Source: Nitrosarchaeum sp. (GTDB lineage Archaea > Thermoproteota > Nitrososphaeria > Nitrososphaerales > Nitrosopumilaceae). From it: a stretch of 64,000 nucleotides of DNA. The stretch lies in NCBI GenBank assembly GCA_018334095.1, contig JAGXTE010000059.1:1-64000 (forward strand). Reading direction: 5' to 3'. The position numbers were made by a program, and so were the translations under genes. The notes under the pieces were generated by a model. That model saw only the letters and a list, made by a program, of their open reading frames with translations. It made no database searches and was not told the DNA's origin. This document shows, one piece after another, positions 8,629 to 18,837 of the stretch (the stretch's first letter is position 1; every line of letters begins with the position of its first letter).

Positions 8629-10521
8629 CTATTCATTCATTGTTTGCGTTGAAATTATCTTTCTTGGAAGAATTATTGTAAATGTGGTCGGGTTTGGAGA
8701 TACAGAAATTGTTCCTCCATGTTGCTCTATGACAGATTTACAGTAAGGTAGCCCCAAACCAGTTCCAGATGATTTAGTGGTAAATAGAGAATCAAATATT
8801 TTACTCAAATTTTCAGGTTGAATGCCTTTACCATTATCAATAATCTTTATGATATTTTCATTTTCATTAGAAGATACATCTACTCGGATTTCACCGTCTT
8901 TATCTACAGCATCAATGGCATTTGAAATTAGATTCATAAACACGATTTGCATTTTATCGGCATCACAATTTATAATTTCATCCTTATTCGGAAAAATTAT
9001 TTGTATTTTTTCTGGAATTTCAATATTTTTTAATGTATCTTCAAATAATTTTTTAAATGAAATATTTTTCAGATCTAGAGGTTTGTTACGAATAAATGTC
9101 AACACTTCTTCAATTTGCTTTTCCAAATTTTCAGAAGCTGACTTTATTCTATCTAATCGGTCTAATGATGCTTTATCAATTGAATTCCCAGAATAGTGTT
9201 TTAACACATCTACAGTTGATTTGATTACTGTAATTGGAGTTCTCAAATTATGAGTTAGACGAGATGATAATTCTCCAATTTTTGCTAATCTTTCTAGTTG
9301 TTGTTTTTGAATAGTTAATTCCTGATTTTTAAGATTGATTTCCTCTTGGTATTTAGTAATGTTTTTAATTAATTTATTTACTGCATGCGAAATCATGTTA
9401 ACTTCATGATTTGTCGATTCTAATTCCTCTAATCTTTCAGGATTTTCCTTTATGATTTGTTCTGCTAATCTGTGGATTGGTCTTGAAATTCTTGATGATA
9501 TTAACACTATCCCGATAATTCCAAATCCAGCTACTCCTAATGAGACCATAGCGATTGTATACGTAAGAGCAGAAACACTATTACTTCCAACTAAAATTAA
9601 CGAAGCTGGTTTTTCATATACCAATATCCAATCAAACGTGGATAATTTTTCATATACGAAATAATGTTCCTATCCATTTACTAGGTATACTCCATCACCC
9701 ATATCAGTTGATTTCATTTTTTCTAAAATTTCAGAGCCACTTGATGCAAATACGGTTTGAAATGAAGGAAATTGGTTTTCAGGTTCAAAACTCACAACAT
9801 CATTTTGAATCATACCAGCAGAATCAGCAACAATGAATCCAGCAGGATCTAAAACATACATTCTTCCACTATCAACATGCAATAAATTTTGAAACACAGT
9901 TATTGGCATTTCAAAGTGATAGAATGCAGGTTTCTGTCCATTGCCTAATTCAACAGGTGAGGTATAAGCAAAAACCCATCTCTCAGTATCAGGAGACACA
10001 TATGGGTATTGAACATAAACTTCATCTTTTTGTTTTCTAAATGACGGTTCAAAAAAGGCAGCAGATTCTTCGTCAGGAGATAGATATTCATCAATTTCTA
10101 TTTTAGTCAACACTAATCGTACATGTTCTTGACCCGATGTATCAATTAGACATGTTTCATCTACATCGAACTTGTTCTGAAAATGATAAATCCATTGTTC
10201 CAATTCTTGTTTAAGTTTTCTTTGATTTTCAGTAAACTGCAACACCCCATTTTCATCATATGTATTGCCAGCCTTAGTTTCAGGTAGTTCAAAATATTCG
10301 ACAAATTTTGGATTTTTTAGTGCAAAAACTAAATCTTCTGAAGCCCGAGAATGAAGGGTTTCAACATCATTGATAATTTCTTCATTTTTTGTTTTCATTT
10401 TTGCAATTTCAGCAGATATAACTCCAGACTCAGTATAGGTAATTGCAAAAAAGGCAGTGATCCCAATTGATGCTATTATTGTAAGGGAGAAAAATAAGAT
10501 CAGTTGATCTCGTATTTTCAT
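8629..10521 (-). pseudogene. Sensor histidine kinase interrupted by an in-frame TAG
   Basis: One frame runs from ATG at 10521 to a stop at 8629 and would give about 630 residues, but codon 284 (9670-9672) is TAG. Before it lie a membrane segment (residues ~7-27) and a Cache-like extracellular sensor domain. After it, the same frame continues EHYFVYEKLSTFDWILVYEK, then a second membrane segment, a HAMP-like linker, the H-box THNLRTPI (His about residue 424), N-box NLISNAIDA, and G-boxes DNGKGIQ and GTGLGLPYC. No frameshift is needed. It could be a recent nonsense mutation, a sequencing error, read-through, or two polypeptides with reinitiation at TTG 9624. No response regulator is adjacent. 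Confidence 0.85.
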
Positions 10522-10655
10522 ATATTCATATGAATTTTATAGCATTTAGCCATATCTGTAAGGGTATTCATTATAACATATGATTAATTTTACATTAAAA
10601 ATTGGAACTAAAATTAAAAACTATTCAATTAGAATTTAGATGAAAATTAAAGAAA

Positions 10656-12776
10656 TTAAGATTGTTTGGCAGTTGCGGTTGCTGTTGGTGGAGCATTAAC
10701 TGGGTCAACTGTAATTGTTACAGTGTCAGTTGATGAACGACCATTGTCATCAAAGACTTTGAGTTCAAAGACTAGTACTTTGACTTCGTTATTTGCAACA
10801 ATTGGAGATGTAAATGATGGGCTAACTTTAGATGTTGATGACAACTTTACTGTTTCACCAGACACTTGAGTCCACATGTATGATAGTTTTTGTCCTTCAG
10901 GATCATTGCTGTTGCTACCATCTAATGAAATCTTGACGTTCTCATTCACGATTTGATCAGGACCTGCATCTGCTACGATTGGTAGATTCAATGTGTTTAC
11001 TACTTTAATGTTCATACTATCAGATGAAGCCAATCTACCGTCAGAGGCAGTACATGTCATGCTAATGGTTTGATCTTTAGTGACTGCTGGTAGTGTTACA
11101 GATGTGCTTAGGGATGTAGGCATGTCAATTATAACATCACTGTTTGATGAAGTCCATGTTGATGTGACTGCATCACCATCTGGGTCATATGCTGAGCAAA
11201 CTAGGTTAACCATAGTTCTCTCATCAGCAATTTGATCAACACCAGCATCTACGATTGGTGCACTGTTTTCTGGAACTACAAGGAGAATCAATTGATCACT
11301 TCCCTTTTGGTTTTCAGAGTCAGTTACTGTTAATTGGAATACCATTCGTTTAGTTTCACCAGAAACCACTGATGGTGCTTTAAATGAGAATGTTGGTTTT
11401 GTAGTATCAAATGTTACTGTTTCTCCGGCTAGTTGTTTCCATACATATGTGATTGGTAGACCTTCTGGATCAAAGCCTGAACCAGTTACAGTTACTTGAG
11501 ATTCTCCAACAATCTTTCTATCTGGACCTGCATTTGCTCTTGGTGGCAAGTTTACAGTACTAACAACTACAGATACATCGTCTTTGTCAGAGTTGCCAGA
11601 AGGATCAGTTACAGTTAGTTCGAAAGTTAGAGTTTCAGAATTGGTGTTAATCATTGGTGAGAAGAAATACACAGAGAATGAAGCCTGTTCATATAGTTGT
11701 ACATTCATTCCAGATGTTTGTTTCCAAGAATAACGTAATTTGCTTTCAGCATCATCAGGATCAGTAGCTGTTCCAATTAATTTTACTAGTGCTTTTTCAC
11801 CTACACTTTGATCAGGACCTGCATCAGCTAATGGACCAGCGTTTGATGGAATTACTTTAACTAATGCTAATGCATTTGCCCATCCATTTCCAGCTGAATA
11901 TCCAGTTACTTGGAATGATAGAATCATTTCGGTTTCATCTGGAAGATCAGGTGCGGTAAATGTGACTGTAGAACCAGTGTATGCATTCAATGACACTCCT
12001 GTTCCAATTAATTGTACCCAAGAGTAACTGATTGGTTGTCCATTTGCAGTTTGACCAGTTGCACTAAGTGTAACGGTTTCTCCTTCATGAACAGTTTGCA
12101 TTGGACCTGCTTGAATTGAAATTAATCTATTTGATAAAAGACCAGTTAATGGATAAACGCTTACGGTGTCACTACCTACACCACCAAATCCATCCTCAAC
12201 AGTAAGTTCGAATGTTAGAGGATTGGTTTGAGAATAATCAATATGCATTGGAAGAATAGTTAGATATTTTCCAGTAGTAGAAGATAATGGAATTGTTTGA
12301 CCTGCAATTTGCTTCCAATTATAGGTTAATGAATCGCCGTCAGGATCCACAACGCTGCTGACTAGAGTAACTACGTTAATTGTTTTAAATGTGACTTGGT
12401 CTCTACCTGCACTAACAATTGGAGCATGATTAACTGGGTTTACAATGACTTCAACGGTATCAGAACTGGTTGCACCAAATGGGTCAGTTACTGTTAGTGT
12501 GAAAGTCAAGACTTTGATTTGACCATTTACAACTTCTGGAGCCATGAATGTTGGCATTGCTACACTCTTTGATGATAGTTTAACTGGTTCACCATCAACT
12601 TGTACCCATTCAAATATTAGATCGTCTTCGTCAGGATCAACTCCTTCGCCGACTAGTGTAACCATTTTATTTTCAACAACTTCGACAGTGTTGGTTTCAG
12701 CAAAAGAGTATGTAGATACAGTACCGGCTAAAAATAGACTAAAAACTACAGACAGTAAGATAATATGCGAATTCAC
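10656..12776 (-). CDS. Secreted surface protein with seven PKD/Ig-like repeats
   Basis: The N-terminus is a signal peptide (ILLSVVFSLFLAGTVSTYSFA). The rest consists of seven repeats of about 95 residues with the PKD-type pattern A-G-x-D-Q...G-x-x-x-D-P-D-G...Y-x-W-x-Q...F-x-A-P...LTVTD. Such beta-sandwich repeats usually mediate adhesion or build cell-surface stalks. There is no C-terminal membrane anchor; the protein ends just after NAPPTATATAKQS, where another repeat could have begun. The start is GTG at 12776, with a TAATATATAT box about 27 nt upstream. No operon partner. Confidence 0.9.
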   Translation of the reverse strand: MNSHIILLSVVFSLFLAGTVSTYSFAETNTVEVVENKMVTLVGEGVDPDEDDLIFEWVQVDGEPVKLSSKSVAMPTFMAPEVVNGQIKVLTFTLTVTDPFGATSSDTVEVIVNPVNHAPIVSAGRDQVTFKTINVVTLVSSVVDPDGDSLTYNWKQIAGQTIPLSSTTGKYLTILPMHIDYSQTNPLTFELTVEDGFGGVGSDTVSVYPLTGLLSNRLISIQAGPMQTVHEGETVTLSATGQTANGQPISYSWVQLIGTGVSLNAYTGSTVTFTAPDLPDETEMILSFQVTGYSAGNGWANALALVKVIPSNAGPLADAGPDQSVGEKALVKLIGTATDPDDAESKLRYSWKQTSGMNVQLYEQASFSVYFFSPMINTNSETLTFELTVTDPSGNSDKDDVSVVVSTVNLPPRANAGPDRKIVGESQVTVTGSGFDPEGLPITYVWKQLAGETVTFDTTKPTFSFKAPSVVSGETKRMVFQLTVTDSENQKGSDQLILLVVPENSAPIVDAGVDQIADERTMVNLVCSAYDPDGDAVTSTWTSSNSDVIIDMPTSLSTSVTLPAVTKDQTISMTCTASDGRLASSDSMNIKVVNTLNLPIVADAGPDQIVNENVKISLDGSNSNDPEGQKLSYMWTQVSGETVKLSSTSKVSPSFTSPIVANNEVKVLVFELKVFDDNGRSSTDTVTITVDPVNAPPTATATAKQS

Positions 12777-12981
12777 TAATTTATTATAAAATATCGGATA
12801 TATATTAACTATACATATGACTTGTCTTTGGCAATATGATCGGAAAAAAGAAAGGTCAAAGTGCAGTTATGCAAAAAGAAAGTTCGGAATTTAGCCAGAT
12901 TTAGAACTATTTCAAAAATAACAAAGTCAGCAATACTAAATCATATAGACATGATGAAAATTTAAGAAAATTCTAGGTAAT

Positions 12982-13773
12982 TCAAAAAATAGTTTGCACA
13001 GTATCAAATGCACCTGAGACAGTATGGACATGAGAAATTGTATTTTTAATTTTGAATTTTTTTAGCTCATCAGATGTAAATGGCCCAATTGAAATTACGG
13101 ATAATTTTGTCATATTTTCCAACAATGTATTTTCATCATAATCTTTTGTCATTATTTCAAAAAAGGCTCTAACAGATGATGCACTGGTAAATACAATTCC
13201 ATCTATTTTATTTTTTGAAAATAATTCCCTAAATTCGTTCCATTGAGAGGTATCTCTAAAGGCGCAAACATCGTAGAGATGAATTTCTTTTACATCAATT
13301 CCTATTTTTTCTAATAATTCTTTCAAAAAAGGTGTTGAAGCACCACTTCTCGGAACAATTACTTTTTTTCCAACAGCGTGTAATTTTGTAAATAATTCTC
13401 CAACTCCTACAGAGGAGTAGATGTTTGGCATGTGAGCAACTTTGATTCCTTCATTTTCCAGTGTAATTTTTGTTTTAGGCCCCACTGCCATGACTATAGT
13501 ATTTGCTACAGCAAGTTGAAGTCTTTCAAATTTTGATACTTTTTTTGCAGTATCAAAAAGCAGTGTTACTGCCTTTGAGCTCATAAAGACAGAGTAATCA
13601 GGATTGTATTGTTTTACTGATTCCAAAAATTCATCTACAATTTTTTCTCCTTTACTAATTAGCTCAATGGTTGGTAACGAAATTGGAATTGCATTATTTT
13701 TAGTCATTAAATCTATGAATTCAGTAGAATCGTCTTTTGAACGAGTGATTGCAATTACTTTTCCTTTAAGCAT
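12982..13773 (-). CDS. hemD: Uroporphyrinogen-III synthase
   Basis: It cyclises hydroxymethylbilane to uroporphyrinogen III with inversion of ring D. HemD is poorly conserved. The assignment rests on the start GKVIAITRSKDDSTEF, the two-domain alternating alpha/beta pattern, the late FTSASSVRAFFE block, length 263 aa, and the tetrapyrrole operon. It overlaps the upstream methyltransferase gene by 8 nt and is the last gene of hemL-hemC-cobA-hemD. Confidence 0.9.
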   Translation of the reverse strand: MLKGKVIAITRSKDDSTEFIDLMTKNNAIPISLPTIELISKGEKIVDEFLESVKQYNPDYSVFMSSKAVTLLFDTAKKVSKFERLQLAVANTIVMAVGPKTKITLENEGIKVAHMPNIYSSVGVGELFTKLHAVGKKVIVPRSGASTPFLKELLEKIGIDVKEIHLYDVCAFRDTSQWNEFRELFSKNKIDGIVFTSASSVRAFFEIMTKDYDENTLLENMTKLSVISIGPFTSDELKKFKIKNTISHVHTVSGAFDTVQTIF

Positions 13774-14515
13774 TTTTTCTCCACCCTATAACTTGAGACA
13801 AGTCTACAACTTTTCCTATAATGATATTTGTAGGAGGTGTAATTTTATTTGCCTTTACAAGTTTTGCAATATTAGAAACAGTGCCAATGATCATTTTTTG
13901 TTTTGGTGTTGTTCCATTTTGGATTACAGCCACAGGAGTTTGTTTATCTAATCCACCTGCAACAAGTTGCTTACAGATTACATCAAGTCGTGAAAGTCCC
14001 ATCATAATTACAATGGTATCAACTGATTTTGCAAGACGTTTCCATTTTACTGATTCATTTTTCTTTTCAGGATCTTCATGACCCGTAACAAATACTACAG
14101 ATGATGCATACTTTCTATGAGTTAGTGGAATTCCAGCATAAGTTGCAGAGCCGATTCCAGATGTGATTCCTGGAACAATCTCATACTTTACTTTGTGCTC
14201 TTTCAGAAATTCAGCTTCTTCGCCACCTCTACCAAAGATTATTGGATCACCTCCCTTTAGCCGAACTATGTTTTTCTTTGATTTTGCAAATTTTACCATC
14301 AAGTCATTGGTGTTATTTTGGTGTGTGGTATCATCCCCTACCGCCCTTCCTACGTATATTTTTTGAGCGGTCTTTGGAATCATTGAGATTATTTTCTTGC
14401 TTACCAGTCTATCATACAATACAACATCGGCTTTTTGCAATAGTTCAATTGCCCTTAGTGTGATAAGTTTACTATCACCAGGACCTGCTCCAACTAGATA
14501 CACCTTACCTGTCAT
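13766..14515 (-). CDS. cobA: Uroporphyrinogen-III C-methyltransferase (SUMT)
   Basis: It methylates uroporphyrinogen III at C2 and C7 with SAM to give precorrin-2, leading to cobalamin, siroheme or archaeal heme. Signature sequences are VYLVGAGPGDSKLITLRA at the N-terminus, VRLKGGDPIIFGRGGEE, and VPGITSGIGSATYAGIPLTHR. The protein is the single-domain CobA form (249 aa), without the CysG dehydrogenase/chelatase part. It overlaps hemC and hemD, so the pathway step after HemD is translationally coupled to HemC and HemD. Confidence 0.96.
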   Translation of the reverse strand: MTGKVYLVGAGPGDSKLITLRAIELLQKADVVLYDRLVSKKIISMIPKTAQKIYVGRAVGDDTTHQNNTNDLMVKFAKSKKNIVRLKGGDPIIFGRGGEEAEFLKEHKVKYEIVPGITSGIGSATYAGIPLTHRKYASSVVFVTGHEDPEKKNESVKWKRLAKSVDTIVIMMGLSRLDVICKQLVAGGLDKQTPVAVIQNGTTPKQKMIIGTVSNIAKLVKANKITPPTNIIIGKVVDLSQVIGWRKNA

Positions 14516-15447
14516 TGTTTATTCCATTCCTCTACTTTTTTTCTCCAATTTATTGCAAGGTCATTTACGCCTTTCTTACGTAATTCCATACCCACTATCT
14601 TGCCTAAAGATGAAGGATCATACTTGCTTCCAGATTTTTTTACAAAAAGAGATTGTTTACCATCAACAGAAAAAGCAGATACACTCAAAGTCATTTCATC
14701 GCCAGTTGATTTAGCATATGCGCCAATTGGAAATCTGCATCCAGAATCAACATAATCAGAAAGAGCACGTTCTGCTTCTATTTCCAATCTAGAGTCAGAA
14801 TCTTCAATCTTGGATAGCATTGAATTTGTATCAGAATCGTTTTTTCGTGAAACTATAGCAAGTGCTCCTTGTCCAGGAGATGGTGAAAAATCATCAATAG
14901 ATAGTTGCGTAAATGTTGTATCTACTCCTAATCTTGTGATTCCTGCTTGTGCCAATACTATGGCATCAAATTCATTTTCAAAGACTTTTCTAATTCGTGT
15001 TTCAATGTTGCCACGAATTGGGCGAACTGTAACATCAGGTCTCTTTCTAGTTATTTGTACAGCTCGGCGCAATGAGCTTGTACCAATAACAGATCCTGGT
15101 TTTATAGAATCAAGATTAGTACCATCCGATGAAATAAAAATATCATTTACCATCTCTCTTTTTGGAATTGATGACAGAATCAAGTTATCAATTAATTGTG
15201 AAGGAACGTCTTTGAGACTATGCACTGCAAAGTCAACTTCATTGTCAGCAACTGCTCTATCAATCTCTTTTTCAAATATTCCTTTTTGATCAATTGTAAA
15301 CAATGGTCTTGCATCAGTGTCACCTTTAGTTGTAATTGTTTTAATCTCAAATTCAGCATCTGGATTTATTTTTTTTAGTTCAGATTTTACCCAGTTTGTT
15401 TGTGCGATAGATAGCTGACTGCCCCTTGCACCAATTACATATTTCAA
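14512..15447 (-). CDS. hemC: Hydroxymethylbilane synthase (porphobilinogen deaminase)
   Basis: It polymerises four porphobilinogens into hydroxymethylbilane. The N-terminal YVIGARGSQLSIAQTNWV, the VDFAVHSLKDVP block, IGTSSLRRAVQI, and RPIRGNIETRI are standard. The dipyrromethane cofactor cysteine is in DSGCRFPIGAYA near the C-terminal domain. Length (311 aa) is normal. Overlaps of 4 nt with both hemL and cobA indicate one operon. Confidence 0.97.
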   Translation of the reverse strand: MKYVIGARGSQLSIAQTNWVKSELKKINPDAEFEIKTITTKGDTDARPLFTIDQKGIFEKEIDRAVADNEVDFAVHSLKDVPSQLIDNLILSSIPKREMVNDIFISSDGTNLDSIKPGSVIGTSSLRRAVQITRKRPDVTVRPIRGNIETRIRKVFENEFDAIVLAQAGITRLGVDTTFTQLSIDDFSPSPGQGALAIVSRKNDSDTNSMLSKIEDSDSRLEIEAERALSDYVDSGCRFPIGAYAKSTGDEMTLSVSAFSVDGKQSLFVKKSGSKYDPSSLGKIVGMELRKKGVNDLAINWRKKVEEWNKQ

Positions 15448-16721
15448 TTCTTCACCGATTTTAATGCAACATCATAAGCATTTATGGTATTTTCTAGATC
15501 AGTTTTTGTGTGTGCATCAGATAAGAATACTACTTCAAATTGAGATGGTGCGATAAAAATGCCTTTATGTAATAACGAAGAGAACATTTTTTTGAATTTC
15601 TTTGTATCTGCATTCATTGATGAACTATAATCGACCACAGGTTTATCTGTAAAGAAAATTTGAAACATTGAAGATGTAAAATTAATTTGATGAGGAATTT
15701 TCAGGTCAATTGCCATATCATCAATGGCATGAGTAAGCATGGTATTGTATTTTTCAAGTTTTGAATATAGTTTATTTTTTATTTTATTTATTGTTTTAAT
15801 TGATGCTATAGCTGCACTAACAGATGTAGGATTTCCTGCATATGTACTTGCTTGGTAGACTTTGCCGCCAGGAGAAAGAAGATCCATAATCTCTTTTTTG
15901 CCACCTACCGCTGCAACTGCAAAACCGCTTCCCAAAGCCTTTGCCAAAGTTGTGATATCAGGCTTTATTCTAAAATGTTGTTGAGCCCCACCAGGAGATA
16001 CTCTAAATCCAGTTACAACTTCGTCAAAAATTAAAGGAACATCATTGTCTTTTGTAATCTTTCTAATTTCAGATAAAAAGTTCTTTTCAGGTAAAATCAA
16101 TCCCATGTTAGCTAGTATCGGTTCAACAATAACACCTGCAATGTCTTTATTTTTTGATATTAATCTTTCAAGTTCTTCGGAATTATTGTATTGTACAACA
16201 AGTGTATTTTTTGATACCTCATCTAGTCCACCATCAGATACGGATATTCCGTTATGGGCAGAACCAGAACCTGCTTTTACCAAAACAGAATCATGGGCAC
16301 CATGATAGCATCCCTCAAACTTTATGATTTTTTTCTTTTTTGTAAAGCCACGAGCTAATCTTATAGCAGTCATTGTAGCTTCGCCTCCGGTATTTACAAG
16401 TCGAACTTTTTGAATTGAAGGAAAATTACCAATAATTAGTTTTGATAGTTCTATTTCAGATTGAGTAGGAGTGCAAAACATTGTTCCCTGTGTTAGTTGT
16501 TTTGATACTGCACTTAGAACTTCTTTTCGTCTATGACCTAAGAGTAATGCTCCATATCCATTACAAAAATCAATGTATCTTTGATTATCTTCATCCCAGA
16601 TGTATGCTCCGTTTGATTTTTTTGTAAAAAATGGATACGGTTCAAAATATCTAACAGGGCTATTCACACCAGATGGAATTACTTTTTTAGCATCATTGAA
16701 TAGTTTTTGAGATTTTGACAA
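15444..16721 (-). CDS. hemL: Glutamate-1-semialdehyde 2,1-aminomutase
   Basis: A PLP enzyme that converts glutamate-1-semialdehyde to 5-aminolevulinate. Evidence: IPSGVNSPVRYFEPYPFF at the N-terminus, GGEATMTAIRLARGFT, VPLIFDEVVTGFRV with the cofactor aspartate, the PLP lysine in TTLAKALGSGFAV, and STYAGNPTSVSAA. Length (425 aa) matches the family. It is the first gene of hemL-hemC-cobA-hemD. The earlier pathway genes hemA and hemB are not in this window. Confidence 0.97.
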   Translation of the reverse strand: MSKSQKLFNDAKKVIPSGVNSPVRYFEPYPFFTKKSNGAYIWDEDNQRYIDFCNGYGALLLGHRRKEVLSAVSKQLTQGTMFCTPTQSEIELSKLIIGNFPSIQKVRLVNTGGEATMTAIRLARGFTKKKKIIKFEGCYHGAHDSVLVKAGSGSAHNGISVSDGGLDEVSKNTLVVQYNNSEELERLISKNKDIAGVIVEPILANMGLILPEKNFLSEIRKITKDNDVPLIFDEVVTGFRVSPGGAQQHFRIKPDITTLAKALGSGFAVAAVGGKKEIMDLLSPGGKVYQASTYAGNPTSVSAAIASIKTINKIKNKLYSKLEKYNTMLTHAIDDMAIDLKIPHQINFTSSMFQIFFTDKPVVDYSSSMNADTKKFKKMFSSLLHKGIFIAPSQFEVVFLSDAHTKTDLENTINAYDVALKSVKN

Positions 16722-16769
16722 TAATCAACTCTATTTTTAGTCATTATTATTCGTAATAATGAATATTGG

Positions 16770-17435
16770 CTATTTTTGCTTGCGAAACTTGTTACGAAAT
16801 AAAAATGCAGTAATGATAGTACCTACATATGGTGCTGTCCAGTATAACCATAAATTTTCAAACACTCCAGAAAATAATGCAGGAGCCAACGCTCTTGCAG
16901 GATTCATAGATGCGCCTGAGATAAAAGCCAAAAAAAAGATATCCAGTCCGACAATTCCACCTATTGCTATTCCACCAAATCCTCGTAGTCCTTTTGTGTA
17001 AACTACAGTAAAGATTACGGCCATAAGCAAAGCAGATGCTAAAACCTCAACTGGAAATATCAGAGACATTGAGAAATCAAAGTTTGGAGCATTTGCTCCA
17101 AGATTTGCTTCTGTTCCAATAAAAGACATAACAAACAATGAACCAAGTAATGCGCCAATAATTTCAGCTGTAAAATAAACGGCTATCTGAATTTTAGAGA
17201 TATGTCCTGTGATGTAATAACCGATTGTTACTGCAGGATTAAAATGAGCTAGTGATATCTTGCCAAAAAAGTAAATTCCAATAACTAATGCAATAAACGG
17301 TGCAACTGCTGCAAAAGCAATTCCATACGTTCCTCCAGTTTGTGTATCATAAACAATAGAACCAGTTGCAAACACAACAAGAATAAAAGTTCCAATTAAT
17401 TCAACGATAAAAATTTGTAAATTAGAATAAGCCAT
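16770..17435 (-). CDS. MIP-family channel (aquaporin/aquaglyceroporin)
   Basis: Six membrane segments and two half-helix loops with NPA motifs (about residues 66-68 in AHFNPAVT and 178-180 in SMNPARAL) identify the aquaporin family. I placed the start at ATG 17435, one base after the arsenate reductase stop and preceded by GAGG; a longer TTG start at 17450 is possible. Directly downstream of a Pit permease and an ArsC, it may release arsenite, as the aquaglyceroporin AqpS does in rhizobial ars operons. Water or glycerol transport remains possible. Confidence 0.9.
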   Translation of the reverse strand: MAYSNLQIFIVELIGTFILVVFATGSIVYDTQTGGTYGIAFAAVAPFIALVIGIYFFGKISLAHFNPAVTIGYYITGHISKIQIAVYFTAEIIGALLGSLFVMSFIGTEANLGANAPNFDFSMSLIFPVEVLASALLMAVIFTVVYTKGLRGFGGIAIGGIVGLDIFFLAFISGASMNPARALAPALFSGVFENLWLYWTAPYVGTIITAFLFRNKFRKQK

Positions 17436-17436
17436 T

Positions 17437-17838
17437 TTATTTTTCCTCAAGAGATTTGATCAAATCCATCACTTTTGATTTAATCTGATCACGAATTGCT
17501 CTAACTTGCTCAATTGGTTTTCCTTTAGGATCAGGGATTTGCCAATCAAGAACGTCTTTTAGAAATAACGCAGGGCATGATTCTTTGTCAATGCATCCCA
17601 TGTTTACAGCTTTTTCAGATTCGGATATTATCTGTTGTGAGATAGTTTTTGGGGTTTGATTTTTCATATCAATTCCAATCTCAGTCATTGCTTGCAAAAC
17701 AATTGGATTTACTTTATCGCTAGGCTTTGTTCCTGCACTGATAACTTCAAATCCTTTTGGCATAAATTTTTTAAAAAATGCTTCGGCCATTTGGCTTCTT
17801 CCAGCATTTTCAACACAAACAAAAAGAATCTTTTTCAT
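17437..17838 (-). CDS. arsC: Arsenate reductase, thioredoxin-coupled type (LMW-PTPase fold)
   Basis: Reduces arsenate to arsenite. The P-loop C8-x5-R14 (FVCVENAGRSQ) and the DPKG loop (about residue 103) are shared with low-molecular-weight tyrosine phosphatases. C82 and C88 match the extra redox cysteines of Staphylococcus pI258-type ArsC (C10, C82, C89), which favours arsenate reductase. The true start is ATG 17838 (MKKILFVC); its A is also the last base of the upstream pit stop codon (TAATG), and a longer upstream reading frame here is only pit read in another frame. Length is 133 aa. Confidence 0.88.
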   Translation of the reverse strand: MKKILFVCVENAGRSQMAEAFFKKFMPKGFEVISAGTKPSDKVNPIVLQAMTEIGIDMKNQTPKTISQQIISESEKAVNMGCIDKESCPALFLKDVLDWQIPDPKGKPIEQVRAIRDQIKSKVMDLIKSLEEK

Positions 17839-18830
17839 TACTGTACAAAATACTGAATAATCATTGTAACTACATATGCAATTGCAGCGGCACCAGGAAT
17901 AGTAATCAACCAAGCAAATACAATTCTTTTTCCAACTCCCCAACGTACTGCACGTCTTCTTCTAACTGCACCTGCACCCATAATAGAGCCAGTAATAGCA
18001 TGAGTTGTGCTAGCAGGTATTCCAAGGAATGCAAATATTGCCAGCACAATTCCACCACCTGTTTCTGCTGCAAAGCCCTGATAAGGTCTCAATCTAGCGA
18101 TTTTCATGCCTAGTGTCTTGATTACTTTGTAGCCACCAAAGAAAGTTCCAAGGGCAATGGCTGATGCAGCAGCAAGTATTACCCATATTGGAACATCTGT
18201 AACATCAGTTACTAATCCCTCAGAGAATAAAATTAAAACGATTATACCCATTACTTTTTGCCCATCGTTTGCGCCATGAGTCAATGCAAACCATGCAGAG
18301 GATATCAGCTGTAATTTTCCAAACGAGTAATTTACTTTTTGAGGAGGTTTTGATGCAAATACTGTAATAATTATTCCAGCAAAAAGAAATCCAATTGCCA
18401 TACCTCCTAGAGGAGACACTATAATTCCAGTTAGTGTTTTAGTCAGTCCATCTAAAATTAAGTTTTCAATTCCCACTCCGGCAATGCCAGCTCCTATCAA
18501 TCCTCCAATCAATGAGTGACTGTTTGAAATTGGCAAACCAAAATGAGTACAGACAGCACCCCATGCAATAGCTGCAGATAATCCACCAAGAATCATGTAG
18601 ATGGTAACATCATCAGGATTAATGATTCCCTTTGATATTGTCATAGCAACTGCAACACCAAAAATAAATGGTCCTGCAAAATTTGCAACTGCAGATAACA
18701 AAACGGCGTGTATTGGTTTTAAAACTCTAGTACCAATAACAGTAGCTACAGAATTTGCAGCATCATTAAAACCATTTACAAAATCAAAAATTAATGCTGC
18801 TATTATTGCACCTATAGCTAATTCATACAT
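17838..18830 (-). CDS. pit: PiT-family inorganic phosphate transporter
   Basis: A low-affinity, ion-coupled phosphate permease of about ten membrane segments. The duplicated signature appears as GFNDAANSVATVIGT (residues 20-34) and LTHGANDGQKVMG (second half). Length (330 aa) fits archaeal PiT proteins. It is co-transcribed behind a DUF47/PhoU-like gene (7-nt gap), the usual partner, and is fused by TAATG overlap to arsC. Because Pit also admits arsenate, coupling it to a reductase is sensible. Confidence 0.95.
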   Translation of the reverse strand: MYELAIGAIIAALIFDFVNGFNDAANSVATVIGTRVLKPIHAVLLSAVANFAGPFIFGVAVAMTISKGIINPDDVTIYMILGGLSAAIAWGAVCTHFGLPISNSHSLIGGLIGAGIAGVGIENLILDGLTKTLTGIIVSPLGGMAIGFLFAGIIITVFASKPPQKVNYSFGKLQLISSAWFALTHGANDGQKVMGIIVLILFSEGLVTDVTDVPIWVILAAASAIALGTFFGGYKVIKTLGMKIARLRPYQGFAAETGGGIVLAIFAFLGIPASTTHAITGSIMGAGAVRRRRAVRWGVGKRIVFAWLITIPGAAAIAYVVTMIIQYFVQ

Positions 18831-18837
18831 AACATCA

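Noticed and set aside
12817..12906. Two overlapping ORFs of 22-25 aa upstream of the PKD gene
   Set aside because: Both are short, in different frames, and without motif; the region is better explained as promoter for the PKD gene. They could be real but cannot be supported.
17839..17943. N-terminal extension of ArsC
   Set aside because: The extra 35 residues are the Pit gene read in another frame; the family start MKKILFVC is at 17838.
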